NCBI GenBank assembly: GCA_019637685.1
Contig: JAHBVF010000006.1
Span: 62,001-126,000 of the forward strand
Source: Caldilineaceae bacterium
Lineage (GTDB): Bacteria > Chloroflexota > Anaerolineae > Caldilineales > Caldilineaceae
Direction of reading: 5' to 3'
DNA: 64,000 nucleotides
The notes beneath the pieces are model-generated. The model was given only the letters and a program-made list of their open reading frames with translations. It ran no database searches and was not told where the DNA came from. This document shows, piece after piece, positions 8,467 through 17,176 of the stretch. The translations under genes and the position numbers were made by a program. The number at the start of each line of letters is the position of its first letter. The stretch's first letter is position 1.

Positions 8467-10065
8467 ATGCATAAGCTAAGCAGTTTGAAGTTGTACAGGC
8501 TGATCGGCCTCGTACTGGTTCTTTCAATGCTTGCACCCACAGCCAGCGCGCAGCAGACAGCACGCAGCTATCTGCTCTTGGGCAAAAGCGACAAATTGCC
8601 CAACAATCTGCAACAGGCAGTGGCCGAGCGAGGCGGCAGCATCGCCTATACAGTCCCGGAAATTGGACTGGCGGTTCTGCTGTCGGCCAACCCGGATTTT
8701 TCCGCCCAGATGGAGACGCTGGCGGAGGTGGAGTCTGTCGCACCCGACATTCAGGTCAACTACGACTTGCCCGGCTTTCAACCCCAGGGCCTGCCCCAGC
8801 CATCGGGTCACCCGCTGGACTTTGCCGCGTATCAGTGGAATCTGGATGCAATTGATGCGCCGGAAGCCTGGGCCACAGGGGCCAGAGGCGCGGGTGTGCG
8901 CATTGCCATCCTGGACGACGGAATGGACCCCAGTCACGTGGACCTGGCCCCCAATCTCAACGTGGGTCTGAGCAAGTCCTTTGTGCCTGGCGACAGCAAT
9001 CCCTTTGCCGCGCCGGGCTTCCCCAGCCACAGCAGCCATGTGGCCGGCATCGCGGCCGCCGCAGACAACGGAATTGGCATTATCGGTGTGGCTCCCCAGG
9101 CGGAAATTGTCGGCGTGCGGGTGTTGACGTGGCTGCCAGACGCGTCCTCGCCCCTGGGCTATGTGGCTGAAGGGAAATTTGCCTGGATTGCCGCGGGGAT
9201 TGTCTATGCCGCCAATATCGACTCGGATGTCATCAGCATCAGCCTGGGCGGTTGGCTGGACAAAGACGGATTCTGCGATGGAGAGACTTGCTATAGCAAG
9301 AAAGACGCCAAAGAGCTGAAAAAGCTGTTGGACCGGGCCACCCGCTATGCCTACAAACAGGGCGCGGTGGTCATTGCCGCCGCGGGCAACGACGCCACAG
9401 ACACGGATCACAACGGCAAGAACTATTTTCTGCCCGCCGAGTCGGACAAAGTCCTCGCGGTATCGGCCACTGGCCCCAGCGGTTGGATTCTCGACCCGAC
9501 CGCGGATCTGGACACCTTCGCCCCTTATTCCAATTATGGCAAGAAACTGGTGGATTTTGCAGCGCCGGGCGGCAATCCCAGCTACGCTCTGCAGGACCCC
9601 GCCTGCATCTATCCGTTGTTGGGCTTCCCCATCCCCTGCTACTATTTTGATCTGGTGATCGGCCCCACAATCAGTCCTTTCCTTCCCTGGACGTGGGCCT
9701 CGGGCACAAGTGCAGCAGCCCCCCACGTGGCAGGCGTGGCCGCGCTGATCATTGGGCAGAATGGCGGCGAAATGAAACCGAAGGATGTGGAGAAAGCGCT
9801 GAAGGAGGGCGCAGATGATCTGGGCAAGAAAGGCGCGGATGCCTATTTTGGCGAAGGTCGGGTGAACGCCGCGGCATCCCTCGCGTGGCTGGCGCGGAAA
9901 TCCAAAGAGAAAGAGATGGAAGGAGAAGAAATCGAGGCAGAAGAAATTGAAGGGGAAGCCGTGACGAGCACCGATTCTGTCGCTGTGCCCTGTGACAATG
10001 CGGACTTGGCCTGCCCCGAAGTGGGCAAGAATGTGATCTTTTTGAGTCTGCTCAGCAACCGCTGA
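8467..10065 (+). CDS. Secreted subtilisin-family (S8) serine protease
   Basis: A secreted peptidase of 532 residues. The signal peptide (residues 1-28) ends at TASAQ. An I9-like propeptide follows (about 30-105). The catalytic triad is visible: Asp in IAILDDGMDPSH (near 150), His in SHSSHVAGIAAA (near 190) and Ser in SGTSAAAPHVAGVAAL (near 414), with the oxyanion Asn in AAAGNDAT (near 310). The C-terminal 50 residues are very rich in Glu and Lys, followed by a short tail with two cysteines. I begin at ATG 8467, which has AAGGAG seven bases upstream; the frame is open further upstream but has no such site. A perfect palindrome behind it (10120-10155) should end transcription. Confidence 0.93.
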   Translation: MHKLSSLKLYRLIGLVLVLSMLAPTASAQQTARSYLLLGKSDKLPNNLQQAVAERGGSIAYTVPEIGLAVLLSANPDFSAQMETLAEVESVAPDIQVNYDLPGFQPQGLPQPSGHPLDFAAYQWNLDAIDAPEAWATGARGAGVRIAILDDGMDPSHVDLAPNLNVGLSKSFVPGDSNPFAAPGFPSHSSHVAGIAAAADNGIGIIGVAPQAEIVGVRVLTWLPDASSPLGYVAEGKFAWIAAGIVYAANIDSDVISISLGGWLDKDGFCDGETCYSKKDAKELKKLLDRATRYAYKQGAVVIAAAGNDATDTDHNGKNYFLPAESDKVLAVSATGPSGWILDPTADLDTFAPYSNYGKKLVDFAAPGGNPSYALQDPACIYPLLGFPIPCYYFDLVIGPTISPFLPWTWASGTSAAAPHVAGVAALIIGQNGGEMKPKDVEKALKEGADDLGKKGADAYFGEGRVNAAASLAWLARKSKEKEMEGEEIEAEEIEGEAVTSTDSVAVPCDNADLACPEVGKNVIFLSLLSNR

Positions 10066-10119
10066 CAAAATCGCTGCCAGAAACTGTCGACACAAATCGG
10101 CCACAACCTGAAACACGCA

Positions 10120-10155
10120 AGAAGGGGCGGATGATAGCTATCATCCGCCCCTTCT
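10120..10155. terminator. Symmetrical bidirectional terminator-like palindrome
   Basis: The arms AGAAGGGGCGGATGATAG (10120-10137) and CTATCATCCGCCCCTTCT (10138-10155) are perfect complements with no spacer. The palindrome lies between converging genes (protease and queA), so one hairpin can serve both. It has no clear U-tract. Confidence 0.7.
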
Positions 10156-10158
10156 CAT

Positions 10159-11274
10159 TCACAGGATCAGCATTGCGTCGCCAAAACTGAAGAAACGATA
10201 GCCCTGGGCTTTGGCAATTTCATAGGCGTCCAGCAGCATCCGCCGCCCCGCGTCGGGTTCACTCTGGTGGGCCTGGGCCACAAAAGCGCTCACCAGCATC
10301 AGCAGGGACGAGCGGGGCAGGTGAAAATTGGTGAGCAGCACGTCCACAGCCCGGTAGCGGTAGCCAGGGCGGATGAAAAGATTGACCGCACCCACAAACG
10401 CGGCCACCCTTTTCCAGGGACAGGCTTCTGTCTCATAGGGATCGATGCCCTGGGCGCTGGTTCCCCCCCATTCCAGCGTGCGCACAGAAGTTGTGCCCAC
10501 GGCCACCACACGCCCGCCGGCCAGCGTCGTCTCATTGATCGCTTTGGCCGTGCGCGCCGACAGCCCTGCCCACTCCGTATGAATTTCGTGGGCCTCCACC
10601 AGTTCCGCCGTCACCGGGCGGAAAGTATCCAACCCCACATGCAGGGTGACAGTCTCCCAGCCCACCCCCTTTTCCCGCAGGGCCAGCAGAAGTTCCGGCG
10701 TAAAGTGTAGCCCGGCGGTGGGCGCGGCCACACTGCCTTCGGGCCGGCTGTAAATCGTCTGATAGCGTTCGGCGTCACCGCTGTATTCTGTAATGTATGG
10801 GGGCAGGGGAATTTCCCCCAATTCGTCCAGATAGGGGCGGACAGGAGAAGGGAAAGTGACGACCCGCGAGCCGGAGGGCAAGACAGCGGTAATAACAGCG
10901 AGCAGGGATTGGGAATTGGGAGTTGGGGATTGGGAATTGGGGGTCAAGTCGATTTCCGTGCCTTCGGTCAAGCCGCGCCCGCGGACGAGACACTCCCACT
11001 CGGTCCCGGCCTCGTCCAGTTGGCGGAGCAGGAAGATTTCGACCGCACCGCCCGTGGGCTTGCGTCCGTGCAGCCGGGCCGGGATCACCCGGCTGTCGTT
11101 GGCGACGAGCAGATCGCCCGCGTCCAGATAGTCCCCAATGTCCCGGAAATGGCGATGCTCGATGGCCCCGCTCTCCCGATGCAGGACAAGCAGACGGCTG
11201 CTGTCCCGCGGCTCGGCGGGCTGCTGGGCGATGAAGGAAGGGGGCAGTTCGTAGTCGAAGAGTGAAGTTTGCAT
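10159..11274 (-). CDS. queA: tRNA preQ1 ribosyltransferase-isomerase QueA
   Basis: Transfers and isomerises the ribosyl group of S-adenosylmethionine to preQ1 in tRNA, making epoxyqueuosine. The protein opens with SLFDYELPPSFIAQQPAEPRD, the invariant QueA N-terminus, and contains GAVEIFLLR, GSVAAPTAGLHFTP, HVGLDTFRPV, VGTTSVRTLE, NFHLPRSSLLMLVSAF and a C-terminal FFSFGDAMLI. I start at ATG 11274, where family similarity begins; an ATG two codons earlier and one at 11340 are in frame but have no better ribosome site. Oddly, a G-rich microsatellite (10905-10943) inside the gene adds about a dozen residues reading NSQSPTPNSQS without breaking the frame. It is cotranscribed with the amidotransferase upstream. 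Confidence 0.95.
   Translation of the reverse strand: MQTSLFDYELPPSFIAQQPAEPRDSSRLLVLHRESGAIEHRHFRDIGDYLDAGDLLVANDSRVIPARLHGRKPTGGAVEIFLLRQLDEAGTEWECLVRGRGLTEGTEIDLTPNSQSPTPNSQSLLAVITAVLPSGSRVVTFPSPVRPYLDELGEIPLPPYITEYSGDAERYQTIYSRPEGSVAAPTAGLHFTPELLLALREKGVGWETVTLHVGLDTFRPVTAELVEAHEIHTEWAGLSARTAKAINETTLAGGRVVAVGTTSVRTLEWGGTSAQGIDPYETEACPWKRVAAFVGAVNLFIRPGYRYRAVDVLLTNFHLPRSSLLMLVSAFVAQAHQSEPDAGRRMLLDAYEIAKAQGYRFFSFGDAMLIL
10905..10943. repeat. G-rich microsatellite inside queA
   Basis: Two tandem units of the form GGGATTGGGAATTGGG, joined by AGTTG, lie within the queA coding sequence. Such simple repeats are usually intergenic. The repeat stays in frame and encodes Asn/Ser/Pro/Gln-rich residues. 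Confidence 0.85.
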
Positions 11275-11346
11275 AGGCATAACAGGCGGAAGGTAGTGAG
11301 CGTCGGGCGTCGGGTTTCGGGTGTTGCGGCCAGCAGTCATCCGCGG

Positions 11347-12138
11347 CTAATGGACCGCCCTGGCCCTCCGCTCCGCACACGCCTGCAGAAAGCTTTCCCA
11401 GAGCCGCCGATGGTCGTCGGGCAATTCAAAGATTCGCTCGGGATGCCACTGCACACCCACCACCCAGCGATGGGCAGGGCTTTCATAGGCTTCCACCAGC
11501 CATTCATCCAGACCGGTGGCCTGGGCAGCAATGCGCATCCCCGGCGCGAGGGTGGCCGCGTCCACGCCCTGGTGGTGATAGGTGTTGACCGCCAGAGAAG
11601 TGCCGCCGACAATCTGCGCCAGACGGCTGTGGGGCAGCAGGGATACTTCGTGCAGCACAGGATTGTTTGTGTCCGAGCGGTGGTCGGGAAAATCCTGCAC
11701 CATTCCGCCGCCCGCAGCCACATTCAACACCTGACACCCCCGACAGATGCCAAAGATGGGCATATCCTGGGCCAGAGCCTGCTGTGACAGATGAATTTCC
11801 AGCTCGTCCCGGGCCTCAGAAATGGATTCCGGATCAGCTCCATCCAATTCCGCGCCGAAGTAGCGGGGGTGGACATCACCACCGCCGGAAAGAATCAGCC
11901 CGTCCAGATGGGCCAACACTTGGGCAGACAAGCGCCCCTTGTCATCGGGCAAATAGGCTGTGCCGTCCGGCAAAGTGGCTGGTTCGTCGGGCGAGAGCAG
12001 CACGGGCGTTGCGCCCAATTCTGCCAGCATTGCCAGATAGTTGCGGGTGTTCTTCTCCACCCATTCCTGGTTGCCGTGCTTGGACGTAAGGCCAATGAGT
12101 AAAGGACGATCTGTTATCTTTTCCATATCTTTGTCCAT
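11347..12138 (-). CDS. Class I glutamine amidotransferase-like (peptidase C26) hydrolase
   Basis: A 263-residue member of the gamma-glutamyl-GABA hydrolase (PuuD-like) family. The nucleophile cysteine sits in GICRGCQVLNVAAGG (near 158) and the catalytic histidine in VVGVQWHPE (near 231); LILSGGGDVHP (near 88) forms the oxyanion region. Family members cleave gamma-glutamyl amides in polyamine or similar catabolism; the substrate here is not shown by its neighbours. AGGA lies eight bases before the ATG. queA follows on the same strand after a short gap, so the two are likely one transcript. Confidence 0.88.
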   Translation of the reverse strand: MDKDMEKITDRPLLIGLTSKHGNQEWVEKNTRNYLAMLAELGATPVLLSPDEPATLPDGTAYLPDDKGRLSAQVLAHLDGLILSGGGDVHPRYFGAELDGADPESISEARDELEIHLSQQALAQDMPIFGICRGCQVLNVAAGGGMVQDFPDHRSDTNNPVLHEVSLLPHSRLAQIVGGTSLAVNTYHHQGVDAATLAPGMRIAAQATGLDEWLVEAYESPAHRWVVGVQWHPERIFELPDDHRRLWESFLQACAERRARAVH

Positions 12139-12238
12139 AGGTGTTGTCCTGCAGGAATGAAGAAAGAATACAGGCGTGTACTATACCCGAAGCAATGGCA
12201 AAATCCTATTTCGTTTTGAAGGAGTCAAAAAAAACGCG

Positions 12239-12268
12239 TTACCCAATCTTTTTGCTTTGTGATACAAT
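12239..12268 (+). promoter_or_regulatory. Possible promoter of the ABC exporter pair
   Basis: TACAAT (12263-12268) is preceded after 18 bases by TTACCC (12239-12244). Only the -10 element is convincing. It lies about 40 bases before the first exporter gene. Confidence 0.3.
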
Positions 12269-12306
12269 CCAGACCATTCCCCAATCACTAAACCGGATTT
12301 GTGCCC

Positions 12307-14088
12307 ATGACCACAACAACTGTAACACCCCCTATAGCAACCCCGGCCCCTGCGCCCGAACATCGCCGTTTTCTCTGGCGTGCTTTTTTGCTCCTCCGCC
12401 CCTATTGGAAACTGACCGGCGGCGCTTATGCTGCGCTGATTGGCATTACCCTGATCACCCTGGCCACGCCTCAATTTATCCGCTGGATCATTGACCAGGG
12501 CATCGGTGCAGGCGACACGGGCCTGCTGACCGGCGCGGTGCTGATGCTGTTGGGGCTGACAGTTGTGCGGGGCGTCTTTACTTTCCTGCAAGGCCGCTGG
12601 ACCGAAATGGCCTCGCAGAGTGTCTCCTACGACCTGCGCAACGCGCTGCTGGACAAACTCAGCCATCTCTCCTTTGCCTATCACGACCGCACGGAATCGG
12701 GACAACTGCTCTCCCGGGCCATGCAGGATGTGGAGCGCATTCGCTTTCTGACCGGACGGGCGGTGTTGGGGCTGGTGAACGCCGTTGTCCTGCTGATCGG
12801 CACGGCCATTGCCCTGCTGGTGATGAATCCCCAACTGGCGTTGCTGGCTCTGCTCACAATGCCCCTGTTGGCTTGGCAAGCCATCTCTTTCGGCAGCCAT
12901 TTTCGCCCTCTCTCCCTGTCGATCCAGCAGCAGATGGCAGTGCTGACCACCCGGCTGGAGCAGAATCTGCGGGGTGCGCGCATTGTCAAAGCTTTTGCCC
13001 AGGAAGACGAAGAGATCGAACGCTTTGAGAAGGAGAACCGGACCTGGTTCGATCTCTCGGCCCGGGCGGCCTGGCTGCAAGCGGTGAACATCCCGCTGAT
13101 GGACCTGATCGCCAACGCGGCTACGGTTTTCATCCTGTGGTATGGCGGAACGCTGGTCATCCGCGGCGAGATTTCCCTGGGCGATCTGATTGCCTTCACC
13201 ACCTATCTGGCCCAGATGGCCGGTCCTGTGCGCCGCTTTGGAATGATTATCCCGGCGATTGCAATGGCGGGCGCGTCGGCAGAGCGCATCTTTGAAATTC
13301 TGGATGCGGATTCCCAAGTGCAGGACGAACCGGACGCGAAAGTGTTGCCGCCCGTGGAAGGCCATCTGCGCTTTGACAACGTGAGCTTTGCCTACACGAA
13401 GCCCCATCGAGTCCTCAGCGGCGTCTCTTTTGATGTAAAACCCGGGCAGGTGCTGGCCCTGCTCGGCCCCACTGGATCGGGCAAATCGTCGATCATCAAT
13501 CTCATTCCGCGCTTCTATGACCCAATGGGCGGTCGCATTACCATCGACGGCCACGACATCCGCCACGTCACCCAGGCTTCTCTGCGCAGCCAGATTGGGA
13601 TTGTGCTGCAGGAGTCCACCCTCTTCGCCACAACCATCCGGGAGAATATCGCGTTTGGGCGGCCCAACGCCACCGAAGAGGACGTGCTGGAGGCGGCCAA
13701 AGCAGCCCAGGCCCACGAGTTTATTATGCAGATGGCGAACGGCTATGACACGGAAGTGGGCGAGCGGGGCGCAACGCTTTCCGGTGGTCAGCGCCAGCGG
13801 ATGGCGATTGCGCGTGCGCTGCTCAAAGACCCGCGCATCCTCATTCTGGACGACGCCACGGCCAGCGTGGACACAGAGACCGAGCGGCTGATTCAGAAGG
13901 CCCTGGCCCGGCTGATGGAAGGGCGCACATCGGTCATCATTGCCCAACGCCTCAGCACCGTGCGTCTGGCCGATCTGATTCTGATCTTGGAAAAGGGAGA
14001 GGTAACAGCCGCCGGGACCCACGAAGAACTGCTGGCAACGTCGCCCCTCTACCAGCGCATCTACACAGGCCAGTTGGAACGAGCGTAG
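12307..14088 (+). CDS. ABC exporter half-transporter with degenerate ATPase site
   Basis: A membrane-fused ABC exporter subunit of 593 residues: six transmembrane helices (about residues 25-310) and a nucleotide-binding domain (about 350-590). Walker A is GPTGSGKSS (near 388), the signature is LSGGQRQR (near 492). Two catalytic residues are altered: the Walker B motif reads ILILDDATASVD, with Asp where the catalytic Glu should be, and the switch histidine is Gln (IIAQRLSTV). In heterodimeric exporters such as TM287/288 or BmrCD this marks the subunit whose Walker motifs form the degenerate site. The partner gene follows 74 bases later. I choose ATG 12307; GTG 12301 in the same frame is possible. 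Likely substrates are lipids or drugs. Confidence 0.93.
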   Translation: MTTTTVTPPIATPAPAPEHRRFLWRAFLLLRPYWKLTGGAYAALIGITLITLATPQFIRWIIDQGIGAGDTGLLTGAVLMLLGLTVVRGVFTFLQGRWTEMASQSVSYDLRNALLDKLSHLSFAYHDRTESGQLLSRAMQDVERIRFLTGRAVLGLVNAVVLLIGTAIALLVMNPQLALLALLTMPLLAWQAISFGSHFRPLSLSIQQQMAVLTTRLEQNLRGARIVKAFAQEDEEIERFEKENRTWFDLSARAAWLQAVNIPLMDLIANAATVFILWYGGTLVIRGEISLGDLIAFTTYLAQMAGPVRRFGMIIPAIAMAGASAERIFEILDADSQVQDEPDAKVLPPVEGHLRFDNVSFAYTKPHRVLSGVSFDVKPGQVLALLGPTGSGKSSIINLIPRFYDPMGGRITIDGHDIRHVTQASLRSQIGIVLQESTLFATTIRENIAFGRPNATEEDVLEAAKAAQAHEFIMQMANGYDTEVGERGATLSGGQRQRMAIARALLKDPRILILDDATASVDTETERLIQKALARLMEGRTSVIIAQRLSTVRLADLILILEKGEVTAAGTHEELLATSPLYQRIYTGQLERA

Positions 14089-14162
14089 TACGCCAGAAAC
14101 ACAATCGCCGGACAGAGTCCCATCCATACATCTCAATTCACAATTCACTATACAAAAATATT

Positions 14163-16001
14163 ATGAGTTTTTCAATCGGATCGGTCGGACGGAGTGGAGG
14201 GCCAGGCCACGCGCTGCGTACACTGGCCAACGAAAAAGAAGGGAAGGCCTTTGACCCGCATGTAACCCGGCGTCTGTTGGCCTTTCTGCGCCCCCACGCG
14301 CTGAAAATGGTGTGGGCCTTTGTGCTGATGCTGATCGCCACCGCGCTCACATTGGCTGTGCCCTACCTGATGAAAGTCGCCATCGACAGCACCATTGTGG
14401 CCGGGGACGCGGCGGGACTGAAACGCATTTCCCTGCTGATGGCCGCGGCCTTTGTGGGGCTGTATTTCAGCACAGCGGGCCAGCGCTATCTGCTCTCCTG
14501 GGTGGGGCAACGGGTGCTGGCAACCCTGCGCTCCCGGCTGGTGGAGCATTTGCAGCGTCTCTCTCTGGGCTATCACGACAAACACATTATCGGCGTCACC
14601 ATTTCCCGAGTCATCAGCGATGTGTCGGTGATCAACGAACTGCTCTCCCAGGGGTTGATTACACTGGTGGGGGATGTACTGGTGCTGGTGGGCACAATCG
14701 CGGTGATGCTCACAATGAGTCCTCGGCTGGCACTGATAACCTTCAGCGTCATCCCGCTGATGCTGATTGCCACCAAACTTTTTTCCAGCCGGGCCAAGAG
14801 CGCGTTCCGGGCAACCCGGCGCAGTGTGGCCGCGATTGTGGGCATGCTGGCCGAAAACCTGACCGGTATGCGGGTGATCCAGGCCTTTGCCCAGGAGAAC
14901 GAAACCCAGCGCCGCTTTGCCGAAGTCAACGCGGCCAACCGGGCCGCGCATGTGGGCGCGATGAGCCTCTCCTTTGTCTTTCTGCCCACAATGGATTTTC
15001 TGGGCATTCTCTCCACTGGCGTTGTGCTCTGGTTTGGCGGGCGGGCGGTGGCCGCGGACGAACTTTCCCTGGGGATTGTCGTGGCTTTTCTGGCCTATGT
15101 CAGCCGCTTCTTCCAGCCCGTGCAGGAGCTAAGCCAGCTCTACACGACAATGCAGCAGGCCATGGCCGGCGGCGAGCGGGTGCTGGAACTGCTGGACACT
15201 GTTCCCGAAGTGCCGGAACCGGAAATACCAACCGAAATGCCCCCCATTCAGGGACGGATCGAACTGGATCGGGTACACTTCGCCTACACCCCGGAAACCG
15301 AAGTGTTGCACGATGTCTCGCTGGTCATTGAGCCGGGGCAGACAGTTGCGCTGGTGGGGCCGACAGGTGCTGGCAAATCGTCCATCGCCAATCTGGTGGG
15401 GCGCTACTACGACGTAACCGGCGGCGCGGTCCGCATCGACGGCATCGACCTGCGCACCGTCACCCAGCAATCCTTGCGCCAGCAGATAGGGCTGGTCTCC
15501 CAGGAGCCTTTCCTTTTCCCCGGCACAGTGGCCGACAATATCCGCTTTGGCCGCCCCGACGCTGACCAGGCGGATGTGGAGTCCGCGGCCCGGATGTCCA
15601 ACGCCCACGACTTTATTGTGGACCTGCCCAACGGCTACGCCACAGAAATTGTGGAAGGGGGCGTCAATCTTTCCGTGGGCCAGCGCCAACTGGTCTGCAT
15701 TGCCCGCGCGGTCCTGGCCGATCCCCGCATTTTGGTGATGGACGAGGCCACAGCCAGCGTGGACACGGTGACCGAAGCGCTGATTCAGGAAGCGCTGGAC
15801 CGGCTGCTCTCCGGGCGCACGTCGATTGTCATTGCCCACCGGCTCAGTACCATCCGCAACGCGGATATTATCTGTGTGATTGAGGATGGCAAAATTGTAG
15901 AGCAGGGACGGCACGACGAATTGCTGGCCCTGGACGGCGTCTATACAAACCTGTATGAACGGCAATTCATTGGCATAGACGAGGCCACTCAACAGTCATA
16001 A
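14163..16001 (+). CDS. ABC exporter half-transporter, catalytic partner
   Basis: Second half of the exporter, 612 residues. Six transmembrane helices (about 45-330) are followed by an ATPase domain with Walker A GPTGAGKSS (near 400), intact Walker B ILVMDEATASVD and switch His (IVIAHRLSTI). Its signature motif is LSVGQ rather than LSGGQ. This is the expected complement of the first subunit: its Walker motifs pair with the good LSGGQ to make the active site, while its altered signature completes the degenerate one. An N-terminal extension of about 40 residues rich in Gly and Arg precedes the first helix. No strong ribosome site is seen, so translation may depend on the upstream gene. Confidence 0.93.
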   Translation: MSFSIGSVGRSGGPGHALRTLANEKEGKAFDPHVTRRLLAFLRPHALKMVWAFVLMLIATALTLAVPYLMKVAIDSTIVAGDAAGLKRISLLMAAAFVGLYFSTAGQRYLLSWVGQRVLATLRSRLVEHLQRLSLGYHDKHIIGVTISRVISDVSVINELLSQGLITLVGDVLVLVGTIAVMLTMSPRLALITFSVIPLMLIATKLFSSRAKSAFRATRRSVAAIVGMLAENLTGMRVIQAFAQENETQRRFAEVNAANRAAHVGAMSLSFVFLPTMDFLGILSTGVVLWFGGRAVAADELSLGIVVAFLAYVSRFFQPVQELSQLYTTMQQAMAGGERVLELLDTVPEVPEPEIPTEMPPIQGRIELDRVHFAYTPETEVLHDVSLVIEPGQTVALVGPTGAGKSSIANLVGRYYDVTGGAVRIDGIDLRTVTQQSLRQQIGLVSQEPFLFPGTVADNIRFGRPDADQADVESAARMSNAHDFIVDLPNGYATEIVEGGVNLSVGQRQLVCIARAVLADPRILVMDEATASVDTVTEALIQEALDRLLSGRTSIVIAHRLSTIRNADIICVIEDGKIVEQGRHDELLALDGVYTNLYERQFIGIDEATQQS

Positions 16002-16017
16002 CCCCAGAGATACCCCT

Positions 16018-17037
16018 ATGCGCAAGGCAACGATTACTGGTGTCCGCCAGGGCGGCGTGGTGGAAATCCCCGCGCCCCAGGCCAAAGCGGATTGGGTGGT
16101 GGTGAAGGTCCACACCGCGCCCATGTGTACGGAGTACAAAGCGTTTCTGACCGGGGCGCCCAGCCAGCAGTTGGGCCACGAAGCCGCGGGCGAAGTGGTG
16201 GAGGTGACCCAACCGGGGCGCTGGCAGGTGGGCGACCGGGTGGTAGTGATGCCCCAGAATCCCTGCGGCGTCTGCTCCCTCTGCCTGGCCGGGGAGTACA
16301 TCCACTGCCAGGATGTGGCCGACTTCGCGGCCATCCACGGCAGCCGGGAGGGCAGCGCCACCATGGCCGAATACCTGCTCAAACAGGAACGCCAGCTCGT
16401 GCCCATCCCCGATGGGATGAGCTACGATCACGCGTCCATGGCCTGCTGCGGGCTGGGGCCAACCTTTGGCGCGCTGGAACGGGTGGGCGCGGGCGTGCTG
16501 GACACAGTTCTCATCACCGGCCTGGGACCGGTGGGGCTGGGCGGGGTGATCAATGCCACCTTTCGGGGTGCACGGGTGATCGGCGTGGAGAGCAATCCCT
16601 GGCGAGCGCAGAAGGCCCGGAAGTTGGGCGCAGAAGCGGTGGTTGATCCCAGCGCCGACGACGCGCTTGCCCAGATTCTCGCCCTCACAGCCGATGGCCG
16701 GGGCGTAGAACATTCCCTCGACTGTTCCGGCGTGTCCGCCGCGCACCGGCTCTGCATCGACGCGGCCCGGCGCAAGGGCACAGTCTCCTTTGTGGGCGAG
16801 TCCGGACGCACCCCCACCGAACTCTTCATCAGCGACGATATGATTCGCAAAGGGCTGACTCTCCGCGGCTCCTGGCACTACAACCTCTCACTCACGCCCA
16901 AAATTCTGCGGGTGATCGCGGCCAACACAGACAAACTCGACCGGCTGATCAGCCACCGCTTTGCCCTGGAAGATGTCCAATCTGCCTGGGAGACACAAGT
17001 GGGTGGCGAGTGCGCCAAAATTCTCCTGAAGCCCTGA
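16018..17037 (+). CDS. Zinc-dependent medium-chain alcohol dehydrogenase
   Basis: A 339-residue NAD(P)-dependent dehydrogenase of the MDR family. Catalytic zinc ligands appear as Cys in APMCTEYK (near 37) and His-Glu in LGHEAAGEV (near 58). The structural zinc lobe is complete: NPCGVCSLCLAGEYIHC (near 82-98). The Rossmann motif is GLGPVGLGG (near 165) followed by a basic VESNPWR. It starts 17 bases after the second ABC gene and may be cotranscribed. Relatives include sorbitol, threonine and other polyol or amino-alcohol dehydrogenases; the substrate is not decided. Confidence 0.9.
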   Translation: MRKATITGVRQGGVVEIPAPQAKADWVVVKVHTAPMCTEYKAFLTGAPSQQLGHEAAGEVVEVTQPGRWQVGDRVVVMPQNPCGVCSLCLAGEYIHCQDVADFAAIHGSREGSATMAEYLLKQERQLVPIPDGMSYDHASMACCGLGPTFGALERVGAGVLDTVLITGLGPVGLGGVINATFRGARVIGVESNPWRAQKARKLGAEAVVDPSADDALAQILALTADGRGVEHSLDCSGVSAAHRLCIDAARRKGTVSFVGESGRTPTELFISDDMIRKGLTLRGSWHYNLSLTPKILRVIAANTDKLDRLISHRFALEDVQSAWETQVGGECAKILLKP

Positions 17038-17176
17038 GAACAAGCCCAGGGACAGGCGGACTCTGAGACGATAGGCAGACAAATTCGGGAAGGTTCGTCG
17101 CCCCGGCCCAGAGCTTCTGGTGATATACTGGCAGAGCGTTCTCTTCTCTGCCTTTACCCGTATAGGAGCGACAACG

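Noticed and set aside
12158-12220. Twenty-codon plus-strand ORF before the ABC exporter pair
   Set aside because: AGGA is too close to its ATG, there is no terminator behind it, and it precedes the likely promoter.
12181-14148. Minus-strand ORF of 655 codons opposite the first ABC exporter gene
   Set aside because: The plus strand has all ABC motifs; the antisense translation is His/Gln/Arg-rich with no known domain.
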